A stretch of 46,204 bases of DNA from a bacterium. Its GTDB lineage: Bacteria > Verrucomicrobiota > Lentisphaeria > Victivallales > GWF2-38-69. The notes beneath the pieces are model-generated. The model was not told where the DNA came from. It ran no database searches and worked only from the letters and a program-made list of their open reading frames with translations. Every line of letters starts with the position of its first letter. Within the stretch, counting starts at the first letter, position 1. Of the stretch, positions 7,311-16,223 are shown one piece after another. The stretch spans positions 1 through 46,204 of the forward strand of contig JAJXWI010000014.1 of assembly GCA_021781705.1 (NCBI GenBank). Reading direction: 5' to 3'. The position numbers were made by a program, and so were the translations under genes.

Positions 7311-10300
7311 ATGAAAAAGTTGTTTAGGAAAGTTTTTATCTATTTGCCGTTATGTTCAATTCTTATTGTTGGCCTTGTTTATTTCATTGTGACGAGCGGA
7401 TTTTTTCTTAAATTTGTCGGATTGCCTCTCACAGGAGCGCTTATAGGAATGCCTATAAAAGTTGAAGGGATAAATGTAAGCCTTCTGATTAATCCTCACC
7501 TGGATGTCAGCGGTTTGACTTTTGGGTACCCTGAGAAACCATTTGTTACAGGTAAAAAAATATCTACCCGCTTCGATTTGTTATCTCTCCTAAAAGGAGA
7601 TTTAAAACTGATAAATGTTTCTGTTGATGGGGTAGATATCAACATGGCATCAGGCAAAGATGGGAAATGGAATGTTTATTGGATGAACGAGGCGTCTTCG
7701 TCAGGCGCGTCAAAGGTTACCAGGAGAGAAGATACAAAACCTGCCTCATCTCCTGCGATGCAGTTGGATATATCCGGATTAAGTATACGAAATGTTAATT
7801 TTACGCTGAATTCTAGCGATGATATCAAAGTAGCGCTGAAAAATTTTAGCATATATTCTGACTCGTTTAAAAACCGGCAAGAATCAAGCGTTAAAATAAA
7901 TGGTAGCATAGAGCAGTTTGCAGGTAACAATGTAGCGGTAAATAACGGGAAAGTAGATGTTCTTTTAAAAACCAACCTGAATGAAGAATATTTTCCGACA
8001 TTCCTGCACTTAGATTCTGTTATTTCAGATTTTACAGGAATTATTAAAGATAAGACTCTTTCTAATAGATCGTTTAAAATAAATGCGCTGTTAAATCCTG
8101 AAGGCAAAAATGTAGTGAATGTTTCCGATATAAGCATAAAAGAGTGTGCAGGAGACACTATTTACTCTTCATTGGTTACCAAAGGAAAAGTCACTTTGAC
8201 TCCCTTCGCATTTGATTTAAATATCAATGTGGATCCGGTTGGAAGCGATACTATTAATTTAGCAACCAACTCATTTTTGCATACAGACATGGGAAACGAT
8301 GCCAGCCTTATATTCAAAGGTGATGTATCTCTTGCAAATAATTTGCTTGCAGTTAAGGGGGATCTGAAGTTGGCGGATTTACTCTTGCAATCCCCTGTCT
8401 CTTCTACAAGGAAAGAATTGGTCTCCGCGGCATTTAAATACAATATTTCCACTGATTTTTTTGCAAAGAAAACGGACATAGAACAACTTCATATTGCCGT
8501 AGATAGAGATGGCGCTGCAATGATTAATATGTCATTAAAGAAGCCAGCATCTATTACTTGGGAGAATGATCAAATTAAAGTGACAGGCGAAGATCCTGAA
8601 ATAGTTGCGAAAATATCAGACTTGAAACTGGGTGTTTTTAATGACTTTTTGCCAGCCGGCGCAGAACTTTCTTCCGGAGTTCTTAACTCCAATTTGAATT
8701 TAAAAGTGGGCGCAAATGGTGCTGATATTTCTATGTTTGGGAATGTTAATCTTTCAGATGCTTCATATATCTCTTCCGACTTCAATATAAAGGGCGTAAG
8801 TTTGAATCAGGCCGTCAATCTTACTTTAGGCAGCATGAGACACCTTACTCTCAAGAAGTGTTCTATTACATTGAGTCAGAACGGTCAAAAACTTCTTGAG
8901 TCATCATTCAATGGAAAATATGACATGGATTCAGGAAATGGAGAACTGAAAACATCAATTCCTTACTATAGCACTGCCATTGTTAATGTCTTGCCTGACA
9001 GCATGTTGTCAAAACAAGAAAAGAAACAGACGATAAGCAAAATCTCCCAATTTAATTTTACCATCAATAACAGTCAGGGGTTTAGCATAAAAGGGAAAAC
9101 AATAACAGTTAAAGATTTTTTACTTGAGTTACAAACGGAAAAAAAAGAAATAATATCCTTCATGTTGGATAAATCTTTGAAGCTTGATCTAAATGGTGAA
9201 AAATTAATTCCGGAAGACTTGTTACTTAAAGTAAAAGCAGCAAATTTTGAGTTAAGTAAACTGAACGGGGTCTTGCCGATAAACACAAAAATAGAGAATG
9301 GCAAAGTTGATATGGATGCCATTTTAAATGCTGAGAATATGTTCGAAAAAATATCAGCTTCGGGTGCTCTGAATATAGCACGTGCGGGGATAAAAATTAA
9401 CGGCAATCCTATTCCTGCAGCTGATATCGGCGCTAAGTTCGGTACGACCTTAGAAAAAAAACTTTTAAACATAAACGTTTTTAATGTTCTCATTCAGACT
9501 GAGAGGGGGGAGAAGTTGTCTGCTGGATTATCGAAGCCTGCAGGAATCGATTTTAAAAATAGCCGAGCTTTATTTGGTGAAATAGCAGTCAACGCTAGTG
9601 TTGAAAGTCTCGACTTAAAGAGTCTGAATGGTTTTCTTGATCCAGGCACAAAATTTCAAAAAGGAACTCTGAGTCTTAAGGCTGATGCTATGGTCGAAAA
9701 AGATTTTAACAAAATATCGGCTTCCGGATCTGTTATGGCTGCTGACATAAGTGGAAATGTAAATGGAAACATCCTAAACAAAACAGGAATTAATACCAAC
9801 TTTAATGTTGTGTATAATGAGGCAGGTGCTTTCACATTAACAGATACCGTTGTGAAGGTGCTTTACGGAAATAAAGATGCCGCAAATATCTCAGTGAATG
9901 GCACCTTAAGCAATGATGGAGCGACGAATTTTGAGACTCAGTTTAAAGTAAACGAGTATCTATTAAAAGCGCTAAATAAAACAGGGTCGGATTATGAAAA
10001 GGTTGGAGAATTCTTACTTGATGGCAGTTTGAAATTAAAAACTGTAAAGGATGCATTTTCAGTTGATGGGAATATCAATATCCCCAAGCTGGTCATAGTT
10101 AATAAGCAGCAAGCACTCCAACCAGAACAGATAAACGGTGCATTAGATCTTTCTGTATACAAAAATTCACAGTATTTGAATATAAATTCTGCAAGATTGA
10201 ATCTTTACAGTAATAGGTCAAATATTTGCGATCTGGCAGGCAGCGGGAAAATCTTGTTTTCTGGTGGTGCTCAATCAACTCTTGATGTCTCTTCAGAAAA

Positions 10301-11375
10301 AATCGACCTTGAAAAATTAGTTCATGTTTATGGTCTATTATTCCCAGCTGCCCAAGAATCAAGCAAAACTAAGAATAAAACGGCTGCTCAGACACAGGCA
10401 AAAGAACCTGCGCCTATAGACTTGAGCGGAATAAATCTCAAGGGAAATATTAATTTTAAAGATATTCAATACGGTCCTTTTATTCATACAGTAATTAACT
10501 CAAACTTGACGATAAAAAGCAATACTGTTGCGCTTCAGCCTTTGACTATTAAAATGAATCAGGGCGAATTGAGTGCGAATGTCTACCTCAATCCTTCATT
10601 TGCCGATGGGTATACATATGAAATAAAAAGCCAACTGAAAAATATCGATGTTAATCCGCTGCTCAAAACTTTTATTGAAGGCGATTATGGCGATGCGAAG
10701 GGAACAATATCTTCATTGCAATTTAATGCGAAAGGTAAGGGTGTGACGAATCCTAGGCTTCTAAATAATCTGAACGGCAATATGATAGCTAAATGCGATA
10801 ACTTTTCTTTGCCCCTTGATATATCAAAGAATAAATTCCTGGCACTTTTCCTTATGCCAATACAGATGATTTCCAATATCGGTCAAAAGTTGCCTAATAC
10901 CCCATTGCCTTCAGATCTAAACCAGGCAATGAACCTTGCAGTTAAAATTATGGATCAGCATAAGAATATAAACTTTCAGACCGGAGATATTGCCTTAAAA
11001 ATGAGCGGAGGAGTTATAAACGTTGAAAAGTTTTACTTTGTCGGGGGGGATGACGACATGATTAAGACTATGAAGTTTGGAGGAACAATAGGTCCTGACA
11101 ACAAGCTTAATTTGAAGACTAATACCAATTTTGGCAAGCTGGATATTCCTCTTAATTTTTATGGGACGGTAGAAAATCCTAAATTTGATATTCCAGCTTT
11201 TATAGCCGGATTTATTACGAAAAATACCATAAATATTCTTGATGTAACGCAGGAGCTTTTAAACAATGCTTCCGCCCCGCAACAACAGCAGGGGAGTGAA
11301 GAGCCAGTCCAGCAGCTGGGGAATGCTCTTTTTGACGTGGCAAAAGGCATCCTTGGCAATTTAACAGACAAATAA
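7311..11375 (+). CDS. AsmA-like giant envelope protein
   Basis: 1354-aa protein with one N-terminal transmembrane anchor (about residues 8-31), then a very long domain of alternating beta-strand repeats rich in N, D, S and K. The early part (LPLTGALIGMPIKVEGINVSLLINPHL..., ISTRFDLLSLLKGDLKLINVSVDG) is the AsmA-type N-terminus. The C-terminal ~250 residues (NGNMIAKCDNFSLPLD..., FQTGDIALKMSGGVINVEKF) resemble the AsmA-like C-terminal region. Relatives (AsmA, TamB, YhdP) are beta-groove proteins spanning the periplasm and implicated in phospholipid transport to the outer membrane. This one is anchored in the inner membrane and presumably periplasmic. Several internal segments repeat the pattern L-N-x-x-L-P-x-x-x-K-x-x-x-G-x-L, consistent with duplicated modules. 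It is followed closely by rpe. Confidence 0.85.
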   Translation: MKKLFRKVFIYLPLCSILIVGLVYFIVTSGFFLKFVGLPLTGALIGMPIKVEGINVSLLINPHLDVSGLTFGYPEKPFVTGKKISTRFDLLSLLKGDLKLINVSVDGVDINMASGKDGKWNVYWMNEASSSGASKVTRREDTKPASSPAMQLDISGLSIRNVNFTLNSSDDIKVALKNFSIYSDSFKNRQESSVKINGSIEQFAGNNVAVNNGKVDVLLKTNLNEEYFPTFLHLDSVISDFTGIIKDKTLSNRSFKINALLNPEGKNVVNVSDISIKECAGDTIYSSLVTKGKVTLTPFAFDLNINVDPVGSDTINLATNSFLHTDMGNDASLIFKGDVSLANNLLAVKGDLKLADLLLQSPVSSTRKELVSAAFKYNISTDFFAKKTDIEQLHIAVDRDGAAMINMSLKKPASITWENDQIKVTGEDPEIVAKISDLKLGVFNDFLPAGAELSSGVLNSNLNLKVGANGADISMFGNVNLSDASYISSDFNIKGVSLNQAVNLTLGSMRHLTLKKCSITLSQNGQKLLESSFNGKYDMDSGNGELKTSIPYYSTAIVNVLPDSMLSKQEKKQTISKISQFNFTINNSQGFSIKGKTITVKDFLLELQTEKKEIISFMLDKSLKLDLNGEKLIPEDLLLKVKAANFELSKLNGVLPINTKIENGKVDMDAILNAENMFEKISASGALNIARAGIKINGNPIPAADIGAKFGTTLEKKLLNINVFNVLIQTERGEKLSAGLSKPAGIDFKNSRALFGEIAVNASVESLDLKSLNGFLDPGTKFQKGTLSLKADAMVEKDFNKISASGSVMAADISGNVNGNILNKTGINTNFNVVYNEAGAFTLTDTVVKVLYGNKDAANISVNGTLSNDGATNFETQFKVNEYLLKALNKTGSDYEKVGEFLLDGSLKLKTVKDAFSVDGNINIPKLVIVNKQQALQPEQINGALDLSVYKNSQYLNINSARLNLYSNRSNICDLAGSGKILFSGGAQSTLDVSSEKIDLEKLVHVYGLLFPAAQESSKTKNKTAAQTQAKEPAPIDLSGINLKGNINFKDIQYGPFIHTVINSNLTIKSNTVALQPLTIKMNQGELSANVYLNPSFADGYTYEIKSQLKNIDVNPLLKTFIEGDYGDAKGTISSLQFNAKGKGVTNPRLLNNLNGNMIAKCDNFSLPLDISKNKFLALFLMPIQMISNIGQKLPNTPLPSDLNQAMNLAVKIMDQHKNINFQTGDIALKMSGGVINVEKFYFVGGDDDMIKTMKFGGTIGPDNKLNLKTNTNFGKLDIPLNFYGTVENPKFDIPAFIAGFITKNTINILDVTQELLNNASAPQQQQGSEEPVQQLGNALFDVAKGILGNLTDK

Positions 11376-11411
11376 TCCATAGAATTTAAACTGTACGAAA
11401 AGAGGTGGAAA

Positions 11412-12143
11412 ATGCTAAAGAAAAAATTAACGGATATCTCAAATAAAGATTTAGTTATTGCGCCATCTCTGCTTGCTGCTGATTTTGCTAACCTCAAATC
11501 AGAAATAGAACAAACTAAAAGAGCAGGGGTAGAGGTTTTACATATAGATGTTATGGACGGCCATTTTGTTCCGAATATTTCTATGGGAGTGCCAGTGGTG
11601 CAAAGTATCAGATCCATAACGGATCAGATTTTTGATGTCCATCTTATGATATCGCATCCGTTAGATTATGTCTCATCCTTTGTGAAAGCCGGAGCAGACC
11701 ACATTACTTTTCATATAGAATCTGATGATAATGTAGAACAGGTAATAAAAGAAATAAAAAAACATTCTGTAACAGTTGGAATGTCCTTGAAACCTGGAAC
11801 TGATCCTGAACTTATCCTCCCCTACCTGGGTCAAATAGATATGATACTAGTTATGACTGTAGAACCAGGTTTTGGCGGGCAATCGTTTATGGCAAACATG
11901 ATGCCTAAAATAAGTTTTTTAAGAGAAAAAATTTCCAAGATTGGAAGCAATTTACATATTGAAGTGGACGGAGGAATAGACCAGGGAACTGTAGGGACTG
12001 TGGTAAAAGCCGGAGCTAATGTAATTGTAGCCGGAACCTCCGTTTTTAAATATTGTGATGGTGTAGAAAAAGCGGTGCTCGCCTTGAAATCAAATGCCAA
12101 CTACGATTCGGACATTTGTTCGAATCGTAGTTATTCTCTTTAG
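11412..12143 (+). CDS. rpe: Ribulose-phosphate 3-epimerase
   Basis: 243-aa TIM-barrel enzyme interconverting D-ribulose 5-phosphate and D-xylulose 5-phosphate in the pentose phosphate pathway. Signature segments are APSLLAADFANL, VLHIDVMDGHFVPNI (metal-binding His and Asp), DVHLMI, MTVEPGFGGQSF and EVDGGI, with the phosphate loop VAGTSVF. It begins 36 nt after the AsmA-like gene behind AGAGGTGG. Residues ~230-243 extend past the normal end of the family. They are encoded by a perfect 12-bp hairpin, so the reading frame runs through what looks like a terminator stem. Confidence 0.96.
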   Translation: MLKKKLTDISNKDLVIAPSLLAADFANLKSEIEQTKRAGVEVLHIDVMDGHFVPNISMGVPVVQSIRSITDQIFDVHLMISHPLDYVSSFVKAGADHITFHIESDDNVEQVIKEIKKHSVTVGMSLKPGTDPELILPYLGQIDMILVMTVEPGFGGQSFMANMMPKISFLREKISKIGSNLHIEVDGGIDQGTVGTVVKAGANVIVAGTSVFKYCDGVEKAVLALKSNANYDSDICSNRSYSL

Positions 12144-12503
12144 GTGACGGGCTGCCATTTCAACAGCTGTATCGGCTCTATATGGGCATATCTTTCTTTT
12201 TCTTGTACAGTTTTTACCAATTCCATTGACCCTATTTACGTCAGCAATGCTTTTTTTGCCTTCGAAATACTTATAACACCTGATTTTGCCTTTAAGAACG
12301 AAAGACAATCCCCACGCTTTATTATCTTCAGGCGTTGATCCGAAGTACTCTATGTGCCAGTCATTTTTAAGTTTAATGGGATCTCTTGACTCGATCAACT
12401 TTTCATAGCATCCGTCCATTCTTATTAAATGGGACAAATCTTCCAGCCAGCCTAATTTAAATATTTCCGCATCCTCCGGGACTTTAGCATTAAGTAGTTC
12501 CAT
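12090..12503 (-). CDS. Unrecognised ORF converging on rpe, possibly a decaying gene
   Basis: 137 codons. The first ~100 residues (for example WHIEYFGSTPEDNKAWGL and VLKGKIRCYKYFEGKKS) have a credible globular composition, but I do not recognise a family. The last 40 residues are basic and are partly encoded by the rpe-terminal hairpin, and the ORF overlaps the rpe end by 54 nt. Upstream the same frame continues through a TAA at 12540-12542 to another ATG (MHSIYFISFIPPSD), which may mean an in-frame nonsense mutation or chance. There is no good Shine-Dalgarno. Treat as doubtful. Confidence 0.3.
   Translation of the reverse strand: MELLNAKVPEDAEIFKLGWLEDLSHLIRMDGCYEKLIESRDPIKLKNDWHIEYFGSTPEDNKAWGLSFVLKGKIRCYKYFEGKKSIADVNRVNGIGKNCTRKRKICPYRADTAVEMAARHLKRITTIRTNVRIVVGI
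12099..12132 (+). terminator. Perfect 12-bp hairpin at the 3' end of rpe
   Basis: AACTACGATTCG (12099-12110) and CGAATCGTAGTT (12121-12132) pair perfectly around a 10-nt loop, followed by ATTCTCTTTAG, a weak T-rich stretch. It lies inside the last codons of rpe. The position after the AsmA-rpe unit suggests transcription termination. Confidence 0.5.
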
Positions 12504-12653
12504 TACTACTGCTTCTTTTATGTCCGCTTTCTGTTGTTTTTAATCACTCGGTGGTATAAAACTGATAAAATAAATAGAATGCATAATTACACTCTGCTTA
12601 ATGGAAGAAGTATGCACATTTCCTGCCAAAATATTGGGGTTTGCTAACAGTCT

Positions 12654-13511
12654 CTATTTTACGATGGCCTGGTCTTTATATAGCATGTTTATTTCTGAGA
12701 AATCTGTATTTTTCAGTTTAAGATATTGGAGCAGTTCTTTGAGCTCTTTTAATTTCATCCTCAAATTTTTCGTTTCGGCTGCTATTTGCGCCTGTGTCGG
12801 CGGAGCTTCTGTGTTAAAAGTAAAGGGAAGTATGACTTTAATAACTTTGTCTTTCTGGCTGGCCATAAAAACAACCAGCCTGTTTTGAAGATAAAGGTTT
12901 ATGACCCTTATGTCCATGTCCACATAGCTGTTTCCCACTAATGAAATAAAAATCAATGCCGGCTTAATAGAAGTAATCGTTTCTCCATAAGGTGATTTTT
13001 TGTTCTTTGTTTCTGCATGCAGCCGGAATCCTGTTATAACAGGAAGAGCATCTATTATATTGCCGAAGTATTTACCTTTTATTACAACCCCATCTTTATC
13101 GGCAAGCATATTGGATTTTTTATTGTAAAGCAATGCCCTGGGAATTCGCTCCACAATAGTAAATTTTAGAGTATCTGGAAGTTCTCTTGTTACCTCCACA
13201 TAAGATATTCCTTCTCCTCCCATTTTTTCGAGGGTGATTCTAAGATCATGCAGATCTAATGAGAATAGATTAGTTGTTCCTTTTTTCAAAGAAAGAATAT
13301 TCATGATGTCATCCACTCTGTTGTCCCAGTATCCGGAACTTTTGACTATGACATTTTTTAGCCTAAAATGGGGATTGCTGTAATAAAGAAGCTTCGAAAT
13401 GTAATCAAATGTGAAAAAACCTAAAATGACAATTGCTGTCAGTATGATCAGTATCAGCCCTGTTCTTACAAACGGTTTCCTCAGCAGTGTTTCTTTATTA
13501 TTTTTAGCCAT
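12654..13511 (-). CDS. FtsQ-like protein with POTRA domain
   Basis: 285-aa bitopic membrane protein: a short cytoplasmic N-terminus rich in Lys and Asn, one transmembrane helix (about residues 17-39), then a FtsQ-type POTRA domain (RLKNVIVKSSGYWDNRVDDIMNIL... to DTLKFTIVERIPRALLYN) and the DGVVIKGKYFG segment common in FtsQ. FtsQ links division proteins in the periplasm. It is not flanked by ftsA, ftsZ or mur genes as in the usual dcw cluster. I chose the ATG at 13511 because GAAAGG lies 7 nt upstream; a GTG at 13526 would add five residues. The gene follows the SpoU methyltransferase in the same direction. Confidence 0.72.
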   Translation of the reverse strand: MAKNNKETLLRKPFVRTGLILIILTAIVILGFFTFDYISKLLYYSNPHFRLKNVIVKSSGYWDNRVDDIMNILSLKKGTTNLFSLDLHDLRITLEKMGGEGISYVEVTRELPDTLKFTIVERIPRALLYNKKSNMLADKDGVVIKGKYFGNIIDALPVITGFRLHAETKNKKSPYGETITSIKPALIFISLVGNSYVDMDIRVINLYLQNRLVVFMASQKDKVIKVILPFTFNTEAPPTQAQIAAETKNLRMKLKELKELLQYLKLKNTDFSEINMLYKDQAIVK

Positions 13512-13543
13512 AATTAAACCTTTCACGAAAAGGTAGTCACGTA

Positions 13544-14038
13544 TTAAATATCGTTAATTCGTGTTGAATAAAGTTTTGAAATTATGGAATATAACACCAC
13601 TGCAGCGCAATTACCTACATTTATTGAAATCTTCTTGCCAAACATAGGCAGACTTATAATTCCGTCGCACGAATCAATGGTGTTCTGCTTTATCCCGAAC
13701 GCTTCATTTCCAAAAACTAATGCCAGAGGAAATTCATATTTTTTTTGCCACGCGCATATAGCATCACTTCCAGTTTCAACAGCCAAGATCATTTTATAGG
13801 CTTCTTCTCTTAGCGCCATAACAGCTTCCAGAGAGGTTTCGAAATGCCTGTATTTTACATACTTATCTGAACCCATGGCTGTTTTTTCTAATTTTGGGTG
13901 AGGCGGATACGGAGTATATCCGCATGCAATTATTTCATATGCTCCAACAGCATCAGCAATACGAAAAATGTTGCCGGTATTGTGAGCACTCCTCAGATTG
14001 TCGAGGACTATCGTTATTTTGGGGCGGGTGTTTATCAT
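13544..14038 (-). CDS. SpoU/TrmH-family RNA 2'-O-methyltransferase
   Basis: 164-aa SPOUT-class methyltransferase. All three TrmH motifs are present: motif 1 LDNLRSAHNTGNIFRIADAVG (Asn and Arg for catalysis), motif 2 LALVFGNEAFGI, and motif 3 ISLPMFGKKISINVGNCAAV, which makes part of the trefoil knot binding S-adenosylmethionine. Length fits a TrmL/TrmH-like tRNA enzyme without an extra RNA-binding domain. Target nucleotide is unknown. It precedes the FtsQ-like gene on the same strand by 32 nt, so the pair may be co-transcribed. Confidence 0.92.
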   Translation of the reverse strand: MINTRPKITIVLDNLRSAHNTGNIFRIADAVGAYEIIACGYTPYPPHPKLEKTAMGSDKYVKYRHFETSLEAVMALREEAYKMILAVETGSDAICAWQKKYEFPLALVFGNEAFGIKQNTIDSCDGIISLPMFGKKISINVGNCAAVVLYSIISKLYSTRINDI

Positions 14039-14189
14039 TGTTTTTTTACTGCTAATATGCCTGAACGACGTAAATTGTTAATTCCAGACCATTGGATATA
14101 ATTGAAAAACCAATATTATCCTCAACGATAGCACGTCTCCGTCCACGCTTGAAAATGGAGGGTTTTGCGTCGTCGAAACCTTTTTATGT

Positions 14190-14217
14190 TTGAGTTTTGC
14201 AATTACCTCATTATAAT
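14190..14217 (+). promoter_or_regulatory. Candidate promoter for arnC-arnD
   Basis: TTGAGT (14190-14195), 16-nt spacer, perfect TATAAT (14212-14217). The predicted start lies about 60 nt before the arnC ATG, which is itself preceded by GAGG five nt upstream. Confidence 0.45.
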
Positions 14218-14282
14218 ATCAATTTTAGTATAGTTGCAGTTTTTTATTCAGCAAACTTAACTTTATATTTTTTGAGGTCAAA

Positions 14283-15239
14283 ATGTCTGGCAATGAAATT
14301 AATTCGATAGATGTCGTAATTCCAGTATATAACGAAGAGCTTAATCTTGACATGCTTATAGAACGGTCTACTAACGCTCTTAAAGATAGGGAGTATTCCT
14401 ACAGACTGGTTTTTATAGATGACGGAAGCGCAGATAAATCCGGAGATGTAATAAGGAAATGGATTAAAATCTATCCTGAAAACATTACATTGATTTCTCT
14501 TAACAGAAATTACGGCCAGCATGCCGCGATAATCGCCGGATTTGAAAGCTGTACCGCAGATGTAATAGTTACGATTGACGCTGACTTGCAAAACCCTCCG
14601 GAAGGGATTCCCATGCTTATCGATAAAATGAAAGAAGGAAATTATGATATTGTAGGGAGTTTGCGCGGCGGTGGTCGAAAAGATAACCTTTTCAGAAAAG
14701 CGGCTTCAGGAGCAAAAGAATATCTAGTTCGTAAAATAACAAAATCCAATATTCGCGACAGCGGATGTATGTTGAGAGCATACAAAAAAGCAATAATAGA
14801 TGTCGTTCTTAAATGCAATGAAAAATTTATTTATATTCCAGTTTTGGCTAATTCGTTCGCCAGAAAAACTACAGAAATAACGATAGAACATTCCGAAAGA
14901 TCAGCCGGAGTATCAAAATATAATGCGTGGAAATTGTTGCAGCTTTTCTTTGACATCCTTACTGGGTCAACTTTCATGCCCCTCAGGTTTCTGACAGTTT
15001 TTGGGGGGATTATGGCTGTGTCAAGCATATTTTTTGCTTTGTTGCTGATTGCGTTACGAATATTCTTTGGCGCCGCATGGGCCGGAAATGGAGTATTTAC
15101 TTTGTTTGGCGTACTTTTCTTCTTTATTGGCGTTCAGTTTTTTGTCTTCGGACTGATAGGCGAGTATATCTGTAGAATCAGCATGGATGTAAGGCAAAGA
15201 CCCAAATTTCTAGTTGGCTCAAAAGAGGGCAAGCTTTAA
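14283..15239 (+). CDS. arnC: ArnC-like undecaprenyl-phosphate glycosyltransferase (GT2)
   Basis: 318-aa GT-A glycosyltransferase with a cytosolic catalytic domain: VVIPVYNEELNL at the start, FIDDGSAD near residue 46, IDADLQNPPE near 98-107 (metal-binding D-x-D) and RDSGCMLRAYKK. Two C-terminal transmembrane helices follow (about residues 235-258 and 268-295). This is the layout of ArnC, which puts 4-deoxy-4-formamido-L-arabinose on undecaprenyl phosphate. The general DPM1/GtrB family has the same layout, but the next gene is a clear ArnD, which favours ArnC. No arnA, arnB or arnT is in the window. Confidence 0.85.
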   Translation: MSGNEINSIDVVIPVYNEELNLDMLIERSTNALKDREYSYRLVFIDDGSADKSGDVIRKWIKIYPENITLISLNRNYGQHAAIIAGFESCTADVIVTIDADLQNPPEGIPMLIDKMKEGNYDIVGSLRGGGRKDNLFRKAASGAKEYLVRKITKSNIRDSGCMLRAYKKAIIDVVLKCNEKFIYIPVLANSFARKTTEITIEHSERSAGVSKYNAWKLLQLFFDILTGSTFMPLRFLTVFGGIMAVSSIFFALLLIALRIFFGAAWAGNGVFTLFGVLFFFIGVQFFVFGLIGEYICRISMDVRQRPKFLVGSKEGKL

Positions 15240-15270
15240 GGAATAATTTTATATACTTTTTAGGATAGAT

Positions 15271-16215
15271 ATGGTTATGGAAGACGATAGAAAATACTTT
15301 GCGGAAAATGAAACAATTCTCGGGTTGAAAATAGATGTAGATACTTGGAGAGGCACTATCATGGGGCTTCCTTCTCTGGCAAATATGTTGCAGGAAGAAG
15401 GTATAAGGGCAACCTTTTTTCTTACTATCGGACCGGACAACATGGGCAAGCACATCTGGAGGCTCGTGAAACCAAAGTTTTTCTTAAAAATGCTCAGGGG
15501 TAACGCTGCGAAACTTTACGGTTTTGATATTTTGTTTAAAGGTTTTTTATGGCCCGGACCTGATATAGGAACTAATTTGAAAGAAATTCTAAGAATGCCT
15601 CTTCATCATAATCATGAGGTTGCTCTTCATGCTTACGACCATTACAAATGGCAAACAAGAATAAGTAAAATGTGCGCGGAAGAAGTAAAGCTTGATAATT
15701 TAAAGGCGTTTGAAAGATGGAAGAATATATTCGGCGGAGCTCTTCCCAGGGCCGCAGGATCCCCGGGCTGGCAGTTGTCAGAAGAATGGCTTGATTTTGC
15801 CGATTCAAAATATTGCTCTTCCATTCTATACAGAAGCGACAGTCGCGGCTCTGTTTTCGGCTACCCTGAATTTGGCAGAAAAGTGTATGAGAAACTTCAA
15901 ATACCGACAACCCTTCCTACTTATGACGAAGTAATAGGAAGAAACGGAGTTACAAACGAAAATTATAATGAATATATTTTAAGCTTGATTGAGCCAGGAC
16001 AACTTAATGTACTTACCATTCACGCAGAGTCCGAGGGAATAGCATGTTTCGATATGTTTAAAGATTTTGTAAAGGCGTGCAAGGATAAAAACATAAAGAT
16101 TGTTCCGCTCGGAGATATTTATAATAAAATCAAAGACACCAAGAGAGTCGTAAGGCTTCATATGGAGCAAATACCCGGAAGGGACGGAAAAGTTGCCATT
16201 GTTTCTAAAAAGTAA
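15271..16215 (+). CDS. arnD: ArnD-like polysaccharide deacetylase (deformylase)
   Basis: 314-aa NodB-type deacetylase very similar in wording to ArnD, which deformylates undecaprenyl-phosphate 4-formamido-arabinose. Matches are LKIDVDTWRG near residue 19 (catalytic and metal Asp22, Asp24), FLTIGPDNMGKHIWRLVKP, NAAKLYGFDIL, EVALHAYDHYKWQ (metal His120, His124), LPTYDEVIGR and TIHAESEG. It is 31 nt after arnC and clearly an operon partner. AGGA precedes the ATG at 15271, with a second in-frame ATG at 15277. The product would prime addition of a cationic sugar to lipid A or another envelope lipid. Confidence 0.92.
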   Translation: MVMEDDRKYFAENETILGLKIDVDTWRGTIMGLPSLANMLQEEGIRATFFLTIGPDNMGKHIWRLVKPKFFLKMLRGNAAKLYGFDILFKGFLWPGPDIGTNLKEILRMPLHHNHEVALHAYDHYKWQTRISKMCAEEVKLDNLKAFERWKNIFGGALPRAAGSPGWQLSEEWLDFADSKYCSSILYRSDSRGSVFGYPEFGRKVYEKLQIPTTLPTYDEVIGRNGVTNENYNEYILSLIEPGQLNVLTIHAESEGIACFDMFKDFVKACKDKNIKIVPLGDIYNKIKDTKRVVRLHMEQIPGRDGKVAIVSKK

Positions 16216-16223
16216 TAGGAACG

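Noticed and set aside
7676-8158. Long minus-strand ORFs antisense to the AsmA-like gene
   Set aside because: Several lie opposite the 4-kb gene, as expected for shadow frames. Their composition and lack of start signals do not support coding.
14100-14230. Minus-strand frame reading GFDDAKPSIFKRG...ISNGLELTIYVVQAY
   Set aside because: Protein-like, but only about 42 codons, bounded by stops and without any start codon or homologue I recognise.
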